The notes beneath the pieces were generated by a model. The model had not been told where the DNA came from. It was given only the letters and a program-made list of their open reading frames with translations, and ran no database searches. The position numbers and the translations under genes are program-made. 64,000 nucleotides of DNA from Anaerobacillus isosaccharinicus (lineage in GTDB: Bacteria > Bacillota > Bacilli > Bacillales > Anaerobacillaceae). Where the stretch lies: contig NZ_CP063356.1 in NCBI RefSeq assembly GCF_001866075.3, positions 2,780,164 through 2,844,163 on the forward strand, read 5' to 3'. Positions 19,585 to 28,683 of this stretch are shown here, one piece after another; the first letter of the stretch is position 1; the number at the start of each line of letters is the position of its first letter.

Positions 19585-20708
19585 ATTATATAATCCCGTA
19601 AATCACGGAACACATGGGCTTTGTGTAAGGTTTGCATAAACACGAGGATTACAGGACCTAGAATAAGCCCTAAAAATCCAAAAACTTTATAGCCTACAAA
19701 TAAAGAAACTAATGTAGCTAATGGGTCAACTCCAATATTTGAAGACAATATTTTTGGTTCCATAATCTGTCTTTGTATAACAACAATCCCGTACAAAATT
19801 GATAAACCGATGGTTAACGATAGTTCTCCCAGGAAAAATGTATAAAAAATCCATGGTATAAAAATTAAACCGGTTCCTAAATAGGGAAGTAAGTCAACAA
19901 TCGCAATAATCAACGCAATTGTAATTGGGTACTCAACCTTTAGAACTAGTAGACCAATTAAAACGATGCAACATGTAATTGAGATTAGTGTAAGTTGGGC
20001 AAATAAAAAGCCTACAAAAGCCTTTTTCAGACTTATCATTACGTCTTTTGTTCTTTCAACAATGATATTAGGAATCCATTTTCGAAAAATGAACACCAAC
20101 TTGTACCAGTCCTTGCTAATAAAAAAAGTTGCTAGTAAAGAAAAGATGATAATGGTTGCTAAACTTGGCAATGCTAACAAGAAGTCTGATGCACCAGTTA
20201 ATACGGATTGAATAGTTGAACTCGCGTTAGATGTAATATGAAAAGTAATTGTTTCAATATAAGCCAATATAGTCGCTTGATGATCACTCTCTAATGAATA
20301 AAATAATGTTGAGATTTGTTCATAGATTGGAATAATTTTTCCTGTAAATAAATCTTGTAGCTTGAAAACTAGTGTTTGAAAATGAAGAGGAACTGATTGG
20401 GACAAATAATTAGTACCCATAATTATTTCTGAAATTAGAATGGTTATAGAGCCTACTGTAATTGTCATCAAACAAACTAAGATTATTGCTACAGAAAGCC
20501 ACCGTGCTATTCTTGCTTTTTCTTGTAAAAAATTAACAACCGGGTTTATAAAAAATGCAAGGACAAGCCCTATAATAAATGGGTATGCCGTTTTAAATGC
20601 AAAGAAAATAATTAGTGTAATACAACAAATAATCGCTAATACAAATAAGAGTCTAAATATAAGTCGAAAGTAGTTGCTTGAATTCAATTGTATTTTCCCC
20701 CTTTCCAT
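19572..20708 (-). CDS. ytvI: YtvI, AI-2E transporter-family membrane protein
   Basis: This 378-residue protein has about eight predicted membrane helices and the AI-2E/PerM family C-terminal pattern (LLPYLGTGLIFIPW, then GVDPLATLVSLFVGYKVFGFLGLILGPV). YtvI homologues are described as sporulation integral membrane proteins. Members of the wider family export autoinducer or exchange ions, so the transported substrate is open. GGGGGAAAA-like sequence lies before the ATG. It is divergent from ytwI and converges with the chemoreceptor gene. Confidence 0.85.
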   Translation of the reverse strand: MERGKIQLNSSNYFRLIFRLLFVLAIICCITLIIFFAFKTAYPFIIGLVLAFFINPVVNFLQEKARIARWLSVAIILVCLMTITVGSITILISEIIMGTNYLSQSVPLHFQTLVFKLQDLFTGKIIPIYEQISTLFYSLESDHQATILAYIETITFHITSNASSTIQSVLTGASDFLLALPSLATIIIFSLLATFFISKDWYKLVFIFRKWIPNIIVERTKDVMISLKKAFVGFLFAQLTLISITCCIVLIGLLVLKVEYPITIALIIAIVDLLPYLGTGLIFIPWIFYTFFLGELSLTIGLSILYGIVVIQRQIMEPKILSSNIGVDPLATLVSLFVGYKVFGFLGLILGPVILVFMQTLHKAHVFRDLRDYIIKNG

Positions 20709-20913
20709 AAAGATCTCTCTTTTATAAATGTATGGCTTGTATATGTGGTTTAGAATATTGAATTTAATAAGAAAATCAGGTCATGTCGATTGAAATTATG
20801 ATTAAAATATAATTTCGAAAATTTGACACAAAATAGTCTTGAATCTTGGCGGAAGTATAAATTCTATGTTAAGATAAAAATGGTTAGGCCTACCACGGAA
20901 GGATGCATCATTC

Positions 20914-21381
20914 TTGATATCACAAGCAACAATTTTTATGTTAATTTTGCTCTTAATTGGTATTATTGCAAAAAATCAATCATTACTTATTGCTGTAATT
21001 GTACTACTTGTTATTAAATGGGTTGGTTTAGGTGATAAAGCATTCCCACTACTTCAGCAAAAAGGGATCCAGATTGGGGTTACAATTATTACGATTGCAG
21101 TCCTCGTCCCGATTATTACTGGTCAGATTGGTTTTAAAGAACTAACTGATTCTATGAAGTCAATGTACGCTTGGATTGCGCTAGGGGCAGGAATTTTTGT
21201 TGCCATCATTGCTGCAAATGGAGTTGAACTGTTACAAACAGACCCTCATATTACTGCAGCTTTAGTTTTTGGAACAATAATAGCTGTTGCTCTTTTTAAT
21301 GGAGTTGCAGTAGGGCCGTTAATTGGTGCAGGAATTGCATATATGGCAATGAAAATTGTTGACTTCTTTAGCTCAATATAA
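20914..21381 (+). CDS. ytwI: YtwI, DUF441 membrane protein
   Basis: This 155-residue membrane protein of the UPF0756/DUF441 family has four or five hydrophobic helices and glycine-rich ends (FNGVAVGPLIGAGIAYM). The function is unknown. TTG at 20914 is the start, with GGAAGG about ten bases upstream. As in B. subtilis it lies between ytvI and citZ. Confidence 0.85.
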   Translation: MISQATIFMLILLLIGIIAKNQSLLIAVIVLLVIKWVGLGDKAFPLLQQKGIQIGVTIITIAVLVPIITGQIGFKELTDSMKSMYAWIALGAGIFVAIIAANGVELLQTDPHITAALVFGTIIAVALFNGVAVGPLIGAGIAYMAMKIVDFFSSI

Positions 21382-21860
21382 TTAGTAGAGCTAATCTTAG
21401 TGAAAGTTATCACAAGAATTGAAATAGTCCGAAATATTTTTAAATTAAAGTTCACAAAACTGTGAAATATGTTTATAATTAAAATTGGTTAGAAAACTCT
21501 TTTTGTACATACGATTTTATTTCAAAAAAGAGAATGTTCAAAAAGACCTAAACACGACACTTTATCAATGCTGACGTTTTGGAACAATATGTTCAAAAGG
21601 AAACAAAAAAATATTTTACAATAGAACTTAGTGAATTTCATAATTACCAAAAACGAGCTATATCAAACTACTTAATGGCGAGAGTATGAATTATGAAATT
21701 TATCAAACTTTTTAACTATTGAATAAAAGATTAATAGATTTAAAACTGTCGGCAATCAGCTGCTATTTAGGACTTTTTGGAAGACCATCTTCGTTTCGCA
21801 CACGTAATATTTAAAAAGAAGAAACAAGAAGCATTCTATCTGTAAAGGAGAGGTTGAGAA
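21382..21860 (+). other. 479-bp region between ytwI and citZ
   Basis: It contains a family A repeat (21632-21702). A GTTCAAAA-bounded segment (about 21538-21600) weakly resembles the hairpin at 37239. The remainder is an A+T-rich leader for citZ. I could not identify a confident promoter, CcpC or cre site. Confidence 0.4.
21632..21702. repeat. 71-bp inverted-end element, family A copy 2
   Basis: The ends are TGAATTTCATAAT and ATTATGAAATTTA (one mismatch). The inside aligns with the reverse complement of copy 1 and with copy 3. Confidence 0.75.
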
Positions 21861-22976
21861 ATGAGTACAACTCGTGGTCTTGAAGGTGTTGTTGCAACAA
21901 CGTCGAGCGTAAGCTCAATTATTGATGGTGTTTTAACGTATCATGGTTTTGATATTGATGATTTAGCAAACAATGCAAGTTTTGAGGAAGTTATCTTTTT
22001 GCTTTGGAATGGTCGACTTCCTAAAGAAGAGGAATTAAAGCAACTTACTGAAGAGTTAGCAAGCTATGCAGAAGTACCACAAGGTGTAATTGATCAAATG
22101 AGAATGTATCCTATTGATCAGGTACATCCAATGGCTGCACTAAGAACTGCTATTTCATTCTTAGGATTGTACGATTCAGAAGCTGATGATCAATCTGACG
22201 AAGCTAATAAGCGGAAAGCATTGAAATTGCAAGCACAAGTACAAACAATCGTGACAGCGTTTTCACGAATTCGTGAAGGAAAAGATCCGGTATCTCCTCG
22301 TAAGGATTTGGGTTTTGCTGCTAATTTCTTATACATGCTTAATGGAGAAGAGCCAGATGCAATAGCCGTAGATGTTTTCAATAAAGCATTAGTACTTCAT
22401 GCAGATCATGAATTAAATGCATCAACTTTCACTGCTCGTGTATGTGTTGCTACTTTATCTGATATGTATTCAGGAATTACAGCTGCAATTGGTGCTTTAA
22501 AAGGACCTTTACATGGTGGAGCGAACGAAAGAGTAATGGCAATGTTAATGGAAATTGATCAAGTTGAAAATGTAGAGCCATACATTATGAATGCGCTAAA
22601 TAATAAAGTTAAAATCATGGGCTTTGGGCACCGTGTTTATAAAGATGGGGATCCTCGTGCTAAGCACTTAAAGGAAATGTCAGAGAAACTAACAACGATT
22701 ACTGGTGAGACAAAATGGTATGAAATGTCTTCTAAAATCAATGAAATTGTTACTCGTGAAAAAGGCTTACTCCCAAATGTAGATTTTTACTCGGCGAGCG
22801 TATATCATAGCCTAGGAATTAAGCACGATTTATTTACACCAATCTTCGCAATTAGTAGAATGTCAGGTTGGATTGCTCACATTTTAGAGCAATTTAGTAA
22901 TAATCGATTAATCCGCCCACGTGCTGAATACATCGGCCCTGATAAGCAAGTGTACATTCCAATGGAACAACGTTAA
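21861..22976 (+). CDS. citZ: CitZ, citrate synthase II
   Basis: This 371-residue enzyme condenses acetyl-CoA with oxaloacetate, the entry step of the TCA cycle. Conserved features are the oxaloacetate-binding histidine in LKGPLHGGANE, GFGHRVYKDGDPRA, and the catalytic aspartate in LPNVDFYSASVYHSLGI. The length equals the Bacillus major citrate synthase. AAAGGAGAGG precedes the ATG. It heads the citZ-icd-mdh cluster. Gaps of about 190-205 bases separate the genes, and a terminator follows icd. Confidence 0.97.
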   Translation: MSTTRGLEGVVATTSSVSSIIDGVLTYHGFDIDDLANNASFEEVIFLLWNGRLPKEEELKQLTEELASYAEVPQGVIDQMRMYPIDQVHPMAALRTAISFLGLYDSEADDQSDEANKRKALKLQAQVQTIVTAFSRIREGKDPVSPRKDLGFAANFLYMLNGEEPDAIAVDVFNKALVLHADHELNASTFTARVCVATLSDMYSGITAAIGALKGPLHGGANERVMAMLMEIDQVENVEPYIMNALNNKVKIMGFGHRVYKDGDPRAKHLKEMSEKLTTITGETKWYEMSSKINEIVTREKGLLPNVDFYSASVYHSLGIKHDLFTPIFAISRMSGWIAHILEQFSNNRLIRPRAEYIGPDKQVYIPMEQR

Positions 22977-23165
22977 TTTTGATGTGTTCGGGAGTTAGAA
23001 GCAATTTTTAAAAAGAAAAACAAAGATTGCGTAAAATGAAAATCTCATTATTAAATTGGAGGGGGACTCTACAACTAGAGAAAGTACCTTACACTACCAA
23101 TTAAGGATGTTTTCATCTCCCATTACATAATTTTTTAGAACAATATATCTTAGGAGGTAATAGTA

Positions 23166-24437
23166 ATGGCAAATGGCGAAAAAATTACTGTTCAAGGTGG
23201 AGTTTTAAACGTACCAAATAATCCGGTGATCCCTTTCATTGAGGGTGATGGTATTGGTCCTGATATTTGGGCTGCTGCTTCTCGAGTTTTAGATGCTGCT
23301 GTTGAAAAAGCATATAACGGTGAAAAAAAGATTGAATGGAAAGAAATCTTAGCTGGTGAAAAAGCCTTTGAACAAACAGGAAACTGGCTACCAGATGAAA
23401 CATTAGAAGCAGTTCGTGAATATATTATTGCAATTAAAGGTCCTTTAACTACTCCTATTGGTGGAGGCTTCCGTTCACTTAACGTAGCTCTTCGTCAAGA
23501 ACTAGATCTATATACTTGTTTACGTCCAGTACGTTATTTCAACGGTGTTCCATCACCGGTAAAGCGTCCTGAAGATACAGATATGGTCATCTTCCGTGAA
23601 AATACTGAAGATATCTATGCTGGAATTGAGTGGCAAAAAGGTTCACCAGAAGCAAAGAAGGTTATTGACTTTTTAAGAAACGAAATGGGAGTTAAAAACA
23701 TTCGTTTCCCTGAAACATCTGGTATTGGTGTTAAGCCAGTTTCTGAGGAAGGAACTTACCGTTTAGTACGTGGTGCAATTGAATATGCCATTAAAGAAGG
23801 TCGTAAGAGTGTAACTCTTGTTCATAAAGGAAACATCATGAAGTTTACTGAAGGTGCATTCAAAAACTGGGGTTATGAATTAGCTGAAAAAGAATACGGT
23901 GACAAAGTATTCACTTGGGCCAAGTACGATGAAATCGTTGAAAAAGAAGGTCAACAAGCAGCAAATAAGGCTCAGGCTGATGCAGAAGCTGCTGGAAAGA
24001 TTATTATTAAAGATACAATTGCTGATATCTTCTTACAACAAATTTTAACTCGTCCAAAAGAGTTTGATGTAGTTGCTACGATGAACTTAAACGGCGATTA
24101 TATTTCAGACGCATTAGCAGCTCAAGTTGGTGGAATTGGAATTGCACCTGGTGCTAACATTAATTATGAAACGGGCCACGCAATTTTCGAAGCTACGCAC
24201 GGTACAGCTCCTAAATATGCTGGTTTAGATAAGGTAAATCCATCTTCTGTACTGTTATCAGGTGAATTGATGCTTCGCCACTTAGGATGGAATGAAGCTG
24301 CAGACTTAATCATGTCCTCAATGGATAAGACAATCGAAGAAAAAGTTGTAACTTATGACTTTGCGCGCTTAATGGAAGGTGCAACAGAAGTTAAATGTTC
24401 TGAGTTCGCAAACGCGTTAATTAAAAACATGAACTAA
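23166..24437 (+). CDS. icd: Icd, NADP isocitrate dehydrogenase
   Basis: This 423-residue enzyme oxidises isocitrate to 2-oxoglutarate with NADP. Motifs are [13 protein letters not shown], the substrate serine loop [30 protein letters not shown] and GTAPKYAG in the nucleotide site. It has the same length as the B. subtilis enzyme. TTAGGAGGT precedes the ATG. It is the second gene of the TCA cluster, with its own 189-bp upstream gap and a downstream terminator, so it may be separately transcribed. Confidence 0.97.
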   Translation: MANGEKITVQGGVLNVPNNPVIPFIEGDGIGPDIWAAASRVLDAAVEKAYNGEKKIEWKEILAGEKAFEQTGNWLPDETLEAVREYIIAIKGPLTTPIGGGFRSLNVALRQELDLYTCLRPVRYFNGVPSPVKRPEDTDMVIFRENTEDIYAGIEWQKGSPEAKKVIDFLRNEMGVKNIRFPETSGIGVKPVSEEGTYRLVRGAIEYAIKEGRKSVTLVHKGNIMKFTEGAFKNWGYELAEKEYGDKVFTWAKYDEIVEKEGQQAANKAQADAEAAGKIIIKDTIADIFLQQILTRPKEFDVVATMNLNGDYISDALAAQVGGIGIAPGANINYETGHAIFEATHGTAPKYAGLDKVNPSSVLLSGELMLRHLGWNEAADLIMSSMDKTIEEKVVTYDFARLMEGATEVKCSEFANALIKNMN

Positions 24438-24453
24438 ATTAAGAATTTAAAAT

Positions 24454-24537
24454 AGGTTGACTCAAAAGAGATAAAACTTTCATTTACACAGGCTGTATAT
24501 GAGAAGAAGATCCCACTTGAGTCACCTTCTCTTTTTA
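24454..24537 (+). terminator. icd terminator
   Basis: AGGTTGACTCAA pairs with TTGAGTCACCT, then TCTCTTTTTAT. The loop is large (about 50 bases). Confidence 0.55.
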
Positions 24538-24642
24538 TATTTTATGCTAGCAGAAAGTTCAGAGACCGATTAGGTCGATAGTAATTAAACGGAGTTAATA
24601 TTGAAATTATAAGATGATACTAAGAATAGGGGTTGAAAAACT

Positions 24643-25581
24643 ATGGCTATTAAAAGAAGAAAAGTTTCAGTAATTGGTGGCGGTTTTACTGGGGCAACTA
24701 CTGCATTAATGGTTGCACAAAAAGAATTAGGGGATGTTGTATTAGTAGACATTCCACAAATGGAAAACCCTACAAAGGGAAAAGCATTAGATATGTTAGA
24801 AGCAAGTCCAGTTCAAGGATTTGACTCGAACATAATTGGTACATCTAACTATGAAGATACAGCTGACTCAGATATTGTTGTTATCACTGCAGGTATTGCT
24901 AGAAAACCTGGTATGAGTCGTGACGATTTAGTTAACACAAACGCTAAAATAATGAAAGCTGTAACAAAGGAAATTGTTAAACATTCTCCAAATTGTTACA
25001 TTGTCGTACTTACTAATCCAGTTGATGCTATGACATATACGGTATTTAAAGAATCAGGATTTCCAAAAAATCGGGTAATTGGTCAATCAGGTGTATTAGA
25101 TACTGCTCGCTTCCGTACATTCGTATCCCAAGAGTTAAACGTATCAGTTGAAGATGTTACTGGTTTCGTACTTGGGGGGCACGGTGACGACATGGTTCCA
25201 TTAGTGCGTTATTCTTATGCAGGAGGAATTCCTTTAGAAAAGCTAATCCCTGCTGAACGTTTAGAGCAAATTGTAGAACGTACTCGTAAAGGCGGCGGAG
25301 AAATCGTTAACCTCCTTGGTAATGGTAGTGCGTATTATGCTCCTGCTGCTTCTATCGTTCAAATGGTTGAGGCGATCTTAAAAGACAAGAAACGTATCAT
25401 CCCAACGATTGCTTACTTAGAAGGGGAATATGGTTATTCTGACTTATACTTAGGTGTGCCAACGATCATCGGTGGAGATGGAATTGAAAAGATTATTGAG
25501 TTAGATTTAACTGACGAAGAGAAAGCTGGTTTACAAAAATCCGTTGATGCAGTAAAAAGTGTTATGACTGTTCTTCAATAA
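24643..25581 (+). CDS. mdh: Mdh, malate dehydrogenase
   Basis: This 312-residue NAD-dependent enzyme interconverts malate and oxaloacetate. It is of the LDH-like MDH class. The Rossmann loop is [12 protein letters not shown], the substrate arginine segment is ARKPGMSR, and the proton-relay histidine is in [10 protein letters not shown]. The length is identical to B. subtilis Mdh. AGGGGTTG lies before the ATG. A clean hairpin follows the gene. Confidence 0.96.
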   Translation: MAIKRRKVSVIGGGFTGATTALMVAQKELGDVVLVDIPQMENPTKGKALDMLEASPVQGFDSNIIGTSNYEDTADSDIVVITAGIARKPGMSRDDLVNTNAKIMKAVTKEIVKHSPNCYIVVLTNPVDAMTYTVFKESGFPKNRVIGQSGVLDTARFRTFVSQELNVSVEDVTGFVLGGHGDDMVPLVRYSYAGGIPLEKLIPAERLEQIVERTRKGGGEIVNLLGNGSAYYAPAASIVQMVEAILKDKKRIIPTIAYLEGEYGYSDLYLGVPTIIGGDGIEKIIELDLTDEEKAGLQKSVDAVKSVMTVLQ

Positions 25582-25599
25582 AACTATAAAAAGTTTAGA

Positions 25600-25627
25600 A
25601 AATCCGGTTTTATAAACCGGATTTCTA
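25600..25627 (+). terminator. mdh terminator
   Basis: AAATCCGGTTT and AAACCGGATTT form a strong stem ending in TTTCT. Confidence 0.8.
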
Positions 25628-25639
25628 CTTATAATAGTA

Positions 25640-25653
25640 TGAAAGCGCTTTAT
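25640..25653 (+). promoter_or_regulatory. possible cre (CcpA) site
   Basis: TGAAAGCGCTTTAT matches 12 of 14 positions of the palindromic cre form TGAAAGCGCTTTCA. It lies between the mdh terminator and the MaoC-like gene. Confidence 0.3.
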
Positions 25654-25656
25654 TAT

Positions 25657-25740
25657 GTTTAGAGTAAGTTCTGATATTAAATCGTTAGTAGAAAAAGCTT
25701 AAACCTACCTTATCAACAACTCTAAACTCTACACTATAAA
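25657..25740. repeat. family B-like repeat, copy B4 (degenerate)
   Basis: GTTTAGAGTAAG on the left and ACTCTAAACTCTACACTATA on the right resemble the AGAGTG-subtype arms. The core is degenerate. Confidence 0.5.
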
Positions 25741-25762
25741 ATAGAAGAAAGTAGGGTGCCCT

Positions 25763-26242
25763 ATGTTTAACAAAAAACGTAAATTAGGGAGAAAAATTGA
25801 TTCTATAAAAGTTGGCGAAAAGTTAGAACTAACAAAAAAAGTAGAAGATAAAGATATCTTATTGTATTTGGGATTAACGGATGATGCTAATCCAGTTTTT
25901 ATTCAGCATGATTATGCATCGCAAACTCCTTTTAAAAAACCAATTGTTCCGCAAATTATGATTACTGGAATTATTACAGGAGCTATTTCAAAATATTTAC
26001 CTGGTCCTGGTAGCTCAATTGTAAATCAACATTTAAGTTTTCCTAAGCCCTTATATCATTATGGTTCATTAACTTTATTACTTGAAACAATCACTGTAAA
26101 TGAAAGTGAACATTATCTTGAATTAAAAGTTGAAGGAAAAGATGAAGATGGTTCAATTGTTGTAGTAGGGACTATGGGAATTTGTCCACCACACGAGCTA
26201 AAACTGATCGCGTATAATTCAGGAACGTTTGAAAACTTCTAA
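25763..26242 (+). CDS. MaoC-like hot-dog dehydratase domain protein
   Basis: This 159-residue single-domain hot-dog protein has the MaoC/(R)-hydratase pattern. TDDANPVFIQHDYA contains the family D-x-N-P-x-H-like catalytic stretch, and a following helix carries PIVPQIMITGIITGAI. Family members hydrate 2-enoyl-CoA or thioester substrates, but the substrate here is unknown. The same gene lies between mdh and phoP in several Bacillaceae. GTAGGGTG is the likely ribosome site. It ends in a strong terminator beside the IS element. Confidence 0.8.
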   Translation: MFNKKRKLGRKIDSIKVGEKLELTKKVEDKDILLYLGLTDDANPVFIQHDYASQTPFKKPIVPQIMITGIITGAISKYLPGPGSSIVNQHLSFPKPLYHYGSLTLLLETITVNESEHYLELKVEGKDEDGSIVVVGTMGICPPHELKLIAYNSGTFENF

Positions 26243-26248
26243 TAATTT

Positions 26249-26290
26249 AAAGTGATAGGAACAGTTGTTTTTTGTTCCTATCACTTTTTT
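26249..26290 (+). terminator. MaoC-like gene terminator
   Basis: AAAGTGATAGGAACA pairs with TGTTCCTATCACTTT, followed by a T run. The IS insertion lies directly after it. Confidence 0.9.
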
Positions 26291-26300
26291 TAATTAATAA

Positions 26301-27830
26301 CTCAACTTTCGCAGAGTGAAATCGGCAAATAAGCCTTGATATAATTAGGTAGGCCTGAGATCCACTGCTCCAGTTGACTTTGTATTAACTTTTTGATTTT
26401 CTTATTTGTTTGTTCAAGCGCATCTTGAAGAAGCTCGATTAGCTGCTGTAAAGCAACAGCCCAATCAAGTTCATTGACTTCGTCACATAGCTCGTAAAAA
26501 AGACCTCCAATCGTACGTTGGTCGGTGTTACAGCGGTTTTGCCAAGATAGCACGATAAAACGAGCAAAGACAATAGTTGTATGGCTTATAAGCGCATCAT
26601 ATGAACGGCTTTGAAACTCTTTTTCAAGTTTTAAGAGTGATTTGGCCGTCTTAAAGAAAACCTCAATATCCCAACGCATTCCATAGATTCGAACGATTTC
26701 TTGTTCGGAAAGAGTGCGATCGGTGCTGAGGATGGCTAGCCATTCGCTTTTCTTGTTTCTATTTCGAATAAATACAACTTTAATTGGTGTTCCATTAGCC
26801 ATAGTTGTATGAATGGAACGAAGTATTCCTTTCCTTGATTGAACGGGTCCAGCTAGGCGGTAAAGCTGTTTTAATGAAACCATTTCTCCGCTTACGTTGT
26901 AACGCTGTTTTGTTTCTTTGACCATGCCAATCACGTCTAATCCTTGATCAACAATGTTTTTGACAAGTGGTGGCAAAGTAAACCAAGAATCCATGAGGAC
27001 ATAACTGGCTTCTATTCCACTATCTAACGCACGTCTGATCATGTCTGGGATTTGTTCAGGCAAAGTTTGTAGGGCATTTTCCCGACGTTTATAACCGCAT
27101 GTGCGTTTGTCTATATGTTCGGAGATTCCATTGATTTGTGACGTTTTGGAACTGACCAAGGAAAAGTCAATCGGCATAAATGTATGCCCGTCAGACCACC
27201 CCATAGTCAACATACGGAACCCCTTATAGAAACGCATTTTAAGAGAGGCATGGTCAAAACAACGTGCAAGTAATTCAACCTTTTTACTACGATTTCGATC
27301 ATAAGCAGAATCATCAAAAACGAACACTTTTGGACGACTTTTGTCAGTAAGGCGACTCACTTTCTTAATTGTAAAGGTGCTTAATAGCAGTAAGAAACGG
27401 CGCCAATTAAATGTTGATTGATTTAAAAAACGATAGACAGAATCCTTGGCAGGAAACTTATCTGCCTTCTTTGAATCAAGAAGGGTGTACCAATTTTTAT
27501 GTTGAAATATCAAACAAAAAATGAGTTGAAATAAGTAAGAACAGCTGAAACCAAAGGACTTTTTAATTCCAGCCTTGCGTAGATGTTTAGACATTTCCAG
27601 CTCAGAAAAAACAGAATCAAGTTCATTTGGCAGTTGATTGTATTGGCTATTTTGGTCTATCATATAGGGAGCACCTCTTCTGTATGGTAGTGTTTTCTAG
27701 TCAATTACACTATACCAAAAGAACGAGGTGTTTTTCATTTTTCATTAACATTGTCAAGTAACATAATGAAAAGGCCGCAGGCCTTTAACAATCAACGTGG
27801 ATCACCTACTTTATTGGTGCGAAAGTTGAG
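26301..27830 (-). mobile_element. complete IS4-family insertion sequence
   Basis: A 1530-bp element whose termini are perfect 13-bp inverted repeats, CTCAACTTTCGCA and TGCGAAAGTTGAG. It is flanked by the direct repeat TTAATAA (26294-26300 and 27831-27837), a 7-bp target duplication. It carries one intact transposase. Intact ends, reading frame and duplication all suggest a recent, possibly active copy. It sits between the MaoC-like terminator and the phoP promoter. Confidence 0.92.
26302..27663 (-). CDS. IS4-family DDE transposase
   Basis: This 453-residue transposase has an N-terminal helical DNA-binding region, the first catalytic aspartate in VFDDSAYDR and the second in VLMDSWF. The glutamate lies in the exact IS4 signature Y-(2)-R-(3)-E-(6)-K (YGMRWDIEVFFKTAK). 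No frameshift is present. The ATG at 27663 has GAGGTG upstream. The last six codons and the stop lie within the terminal inverted repeat, so the element end is also coding sequence. Confidence 0.95.
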   Translation of the reverse strand: MIDQNSQYNQLPNELDSVFSELEMSKHLRKAGIKKSFGFSCSYLFQLIFCLIFQHKNWYTLLDSKKADKFPAKDSVYRFLNQSTFNWRRFLLLLSTFTIKKVSRLTDKSRPKVFVFDDSAYDRNRSKKVELLARCFDHASLKMRFYKGFRMLTMGWSDGHTFMPIDFSLVSSKTSQINGISEHIDKRTCGYKRRENALQTLPEQIPDMIRRALDSGIEASYVLMDSWFTLPPLVKNIVDQGLDVIGMVKETKQRYNVSGEMVSLKQLYRLAGPVQSRKGILRSIHTTMANGTPIKVVFIRNRNKKSEWLAILSTDRTLSEQEIVRIYGMRWDIEVFFKTAKSLLKLEKEFQSRSYDALISHTTIVFARFIVLSWQNRCNTDQRTIGGLFYELCDEVNELDWAVALQQLIELLQDALEQTNKKIKKLIQSQLEQWISGLPNYIKAYLPISLCES

Positions 27831-27855
27831 TTAATAAAAAAAACGAAACAAAAAC

Positions 27856-27872
27856 TTTACAAAACATTTACA
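27856..27872 (+). promoter_or_regulatory. candidate PhoP box before phoP
   Basis: Two TTTACA hexamers (27856-27861 and 27867-27872) start 11 bases apart. This is the spacing of PhoP direct repeats (TT-A/T-ACA type) in Bacillus, where phoPR is autoregulated. Only one pair is clear. Confidence 0.45.
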
Positions 27873-27963
27873 ATAACTATTTTGTATTAAAGTAAAAAAG
27901 GTAGTACTATTAAATTTAAAGTGTTTTAACTTTAGATAGTGACTATCGGGAGGAAATATAAAA

Positions 27964-28683
27964 ATGGGTCAAAGGCTATTAGTTGTTGATGACGAAGAGT
28001 CCATCGTGACATTATTGCAATTCAATCTAGAGCAAGCAGGCTACGAAGTGGAAACTGCAATGGACGGAAAGACAGCTTTTGAGAAAGCAAAAGAATTAAA
28101 CTTCGACTTAATTATCCTTGATTTAATGATACCTGAAATGGATGGACTAGAAGTTTGTAAACAGTTAAGACAAAATAAAATTAGCACACCAATATTAATG
28201 CTCACTGCTAAAGATGATGAATTTGATAAAGTATTAGGACTTGAACTAGGTGCTGATGATTATATGACAAAACCATTTAGCCCAAGAGAAGTCGTAGCAC
28301 GAATACGAGCAATTCTACGCCGTGTTAGCAGTAGTTTAGAAGAAAAACCACTAGAGGTAAAAATAGAAACTTTACTTAAAATTGGTGATGTTGATATTTT
28401 TCCAGAAAATTATGAGGTTTTTTATAAAGGAAGTCAACTTGAATTAACTCCGAAAGAATTTGAGTTATTGTTGTATTTAGCAAACCATAAAGGTCGGGTC
28501 CTAACACGGGATCAACTCCTTAATGCTGTTTGGAACTATGAATTTGTAGGTGACACACGAATTGTAGATGTTCATATCAGTCATTTAAGGGAGAAAATTG
28601 AGCCAAACACAAAAAAACCTATTTATATTAAAACCATTCGCGGTCTAGGCTACAAGCTCGAGGAGCCTGCTCTCAATGCATAA
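27964..28683 (+). CDS. phoP: PhoP, phosphate-starvation response regulator
   Basis: This 239-residue OmpR-type regulator has a receiver domain (residues 1-118) with phospho-acceptor Asp53 (LILDLMIPEMDG) and lysine in TKPF. A winged-helix DNA-binding domain follows (about 135-232, ELTPKEFELLLYLANHKGRV and RTIRGLGYKL). Phosphorylated PhoP activates the phosphate regulon. GGGAGGAAAT precedes the ATG. The next gene, phoR, overlaps by eight bases, so translation is coupled. In B. subtilis phoPR follows mdh directly; here an IS separates them. Confidence 0.95.
   Translation: MGQRLLVVDDEESIVTLLQFNLEQAGYEVETAMDGKTAFEKAKELNFDLIILDLMIPEMDGLEVCKQLRQNKISTPILMLTAKDDEFDKVLGLELGADDYMTKPFSPREVVARIRAILRRVSSSLEEKPLEVKIETLLKIGDVDIFPENYEVFYKGSQLELTPKEFELLLYLANHKGRVLTRDQLLNAVWNYEFVGDTRIVDVHISHLREKIEPNTKKPIYIKTIRGLGYKLEEPALNA

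Noticed and set aside
20823-21017. 64-residue plus-strand frame overlapping ytwI
   Set aside because: Cysteine- and tyrosine-rich nonsense composition, no ribosome site, and it overlaps the well supported ytwI start in another frame.
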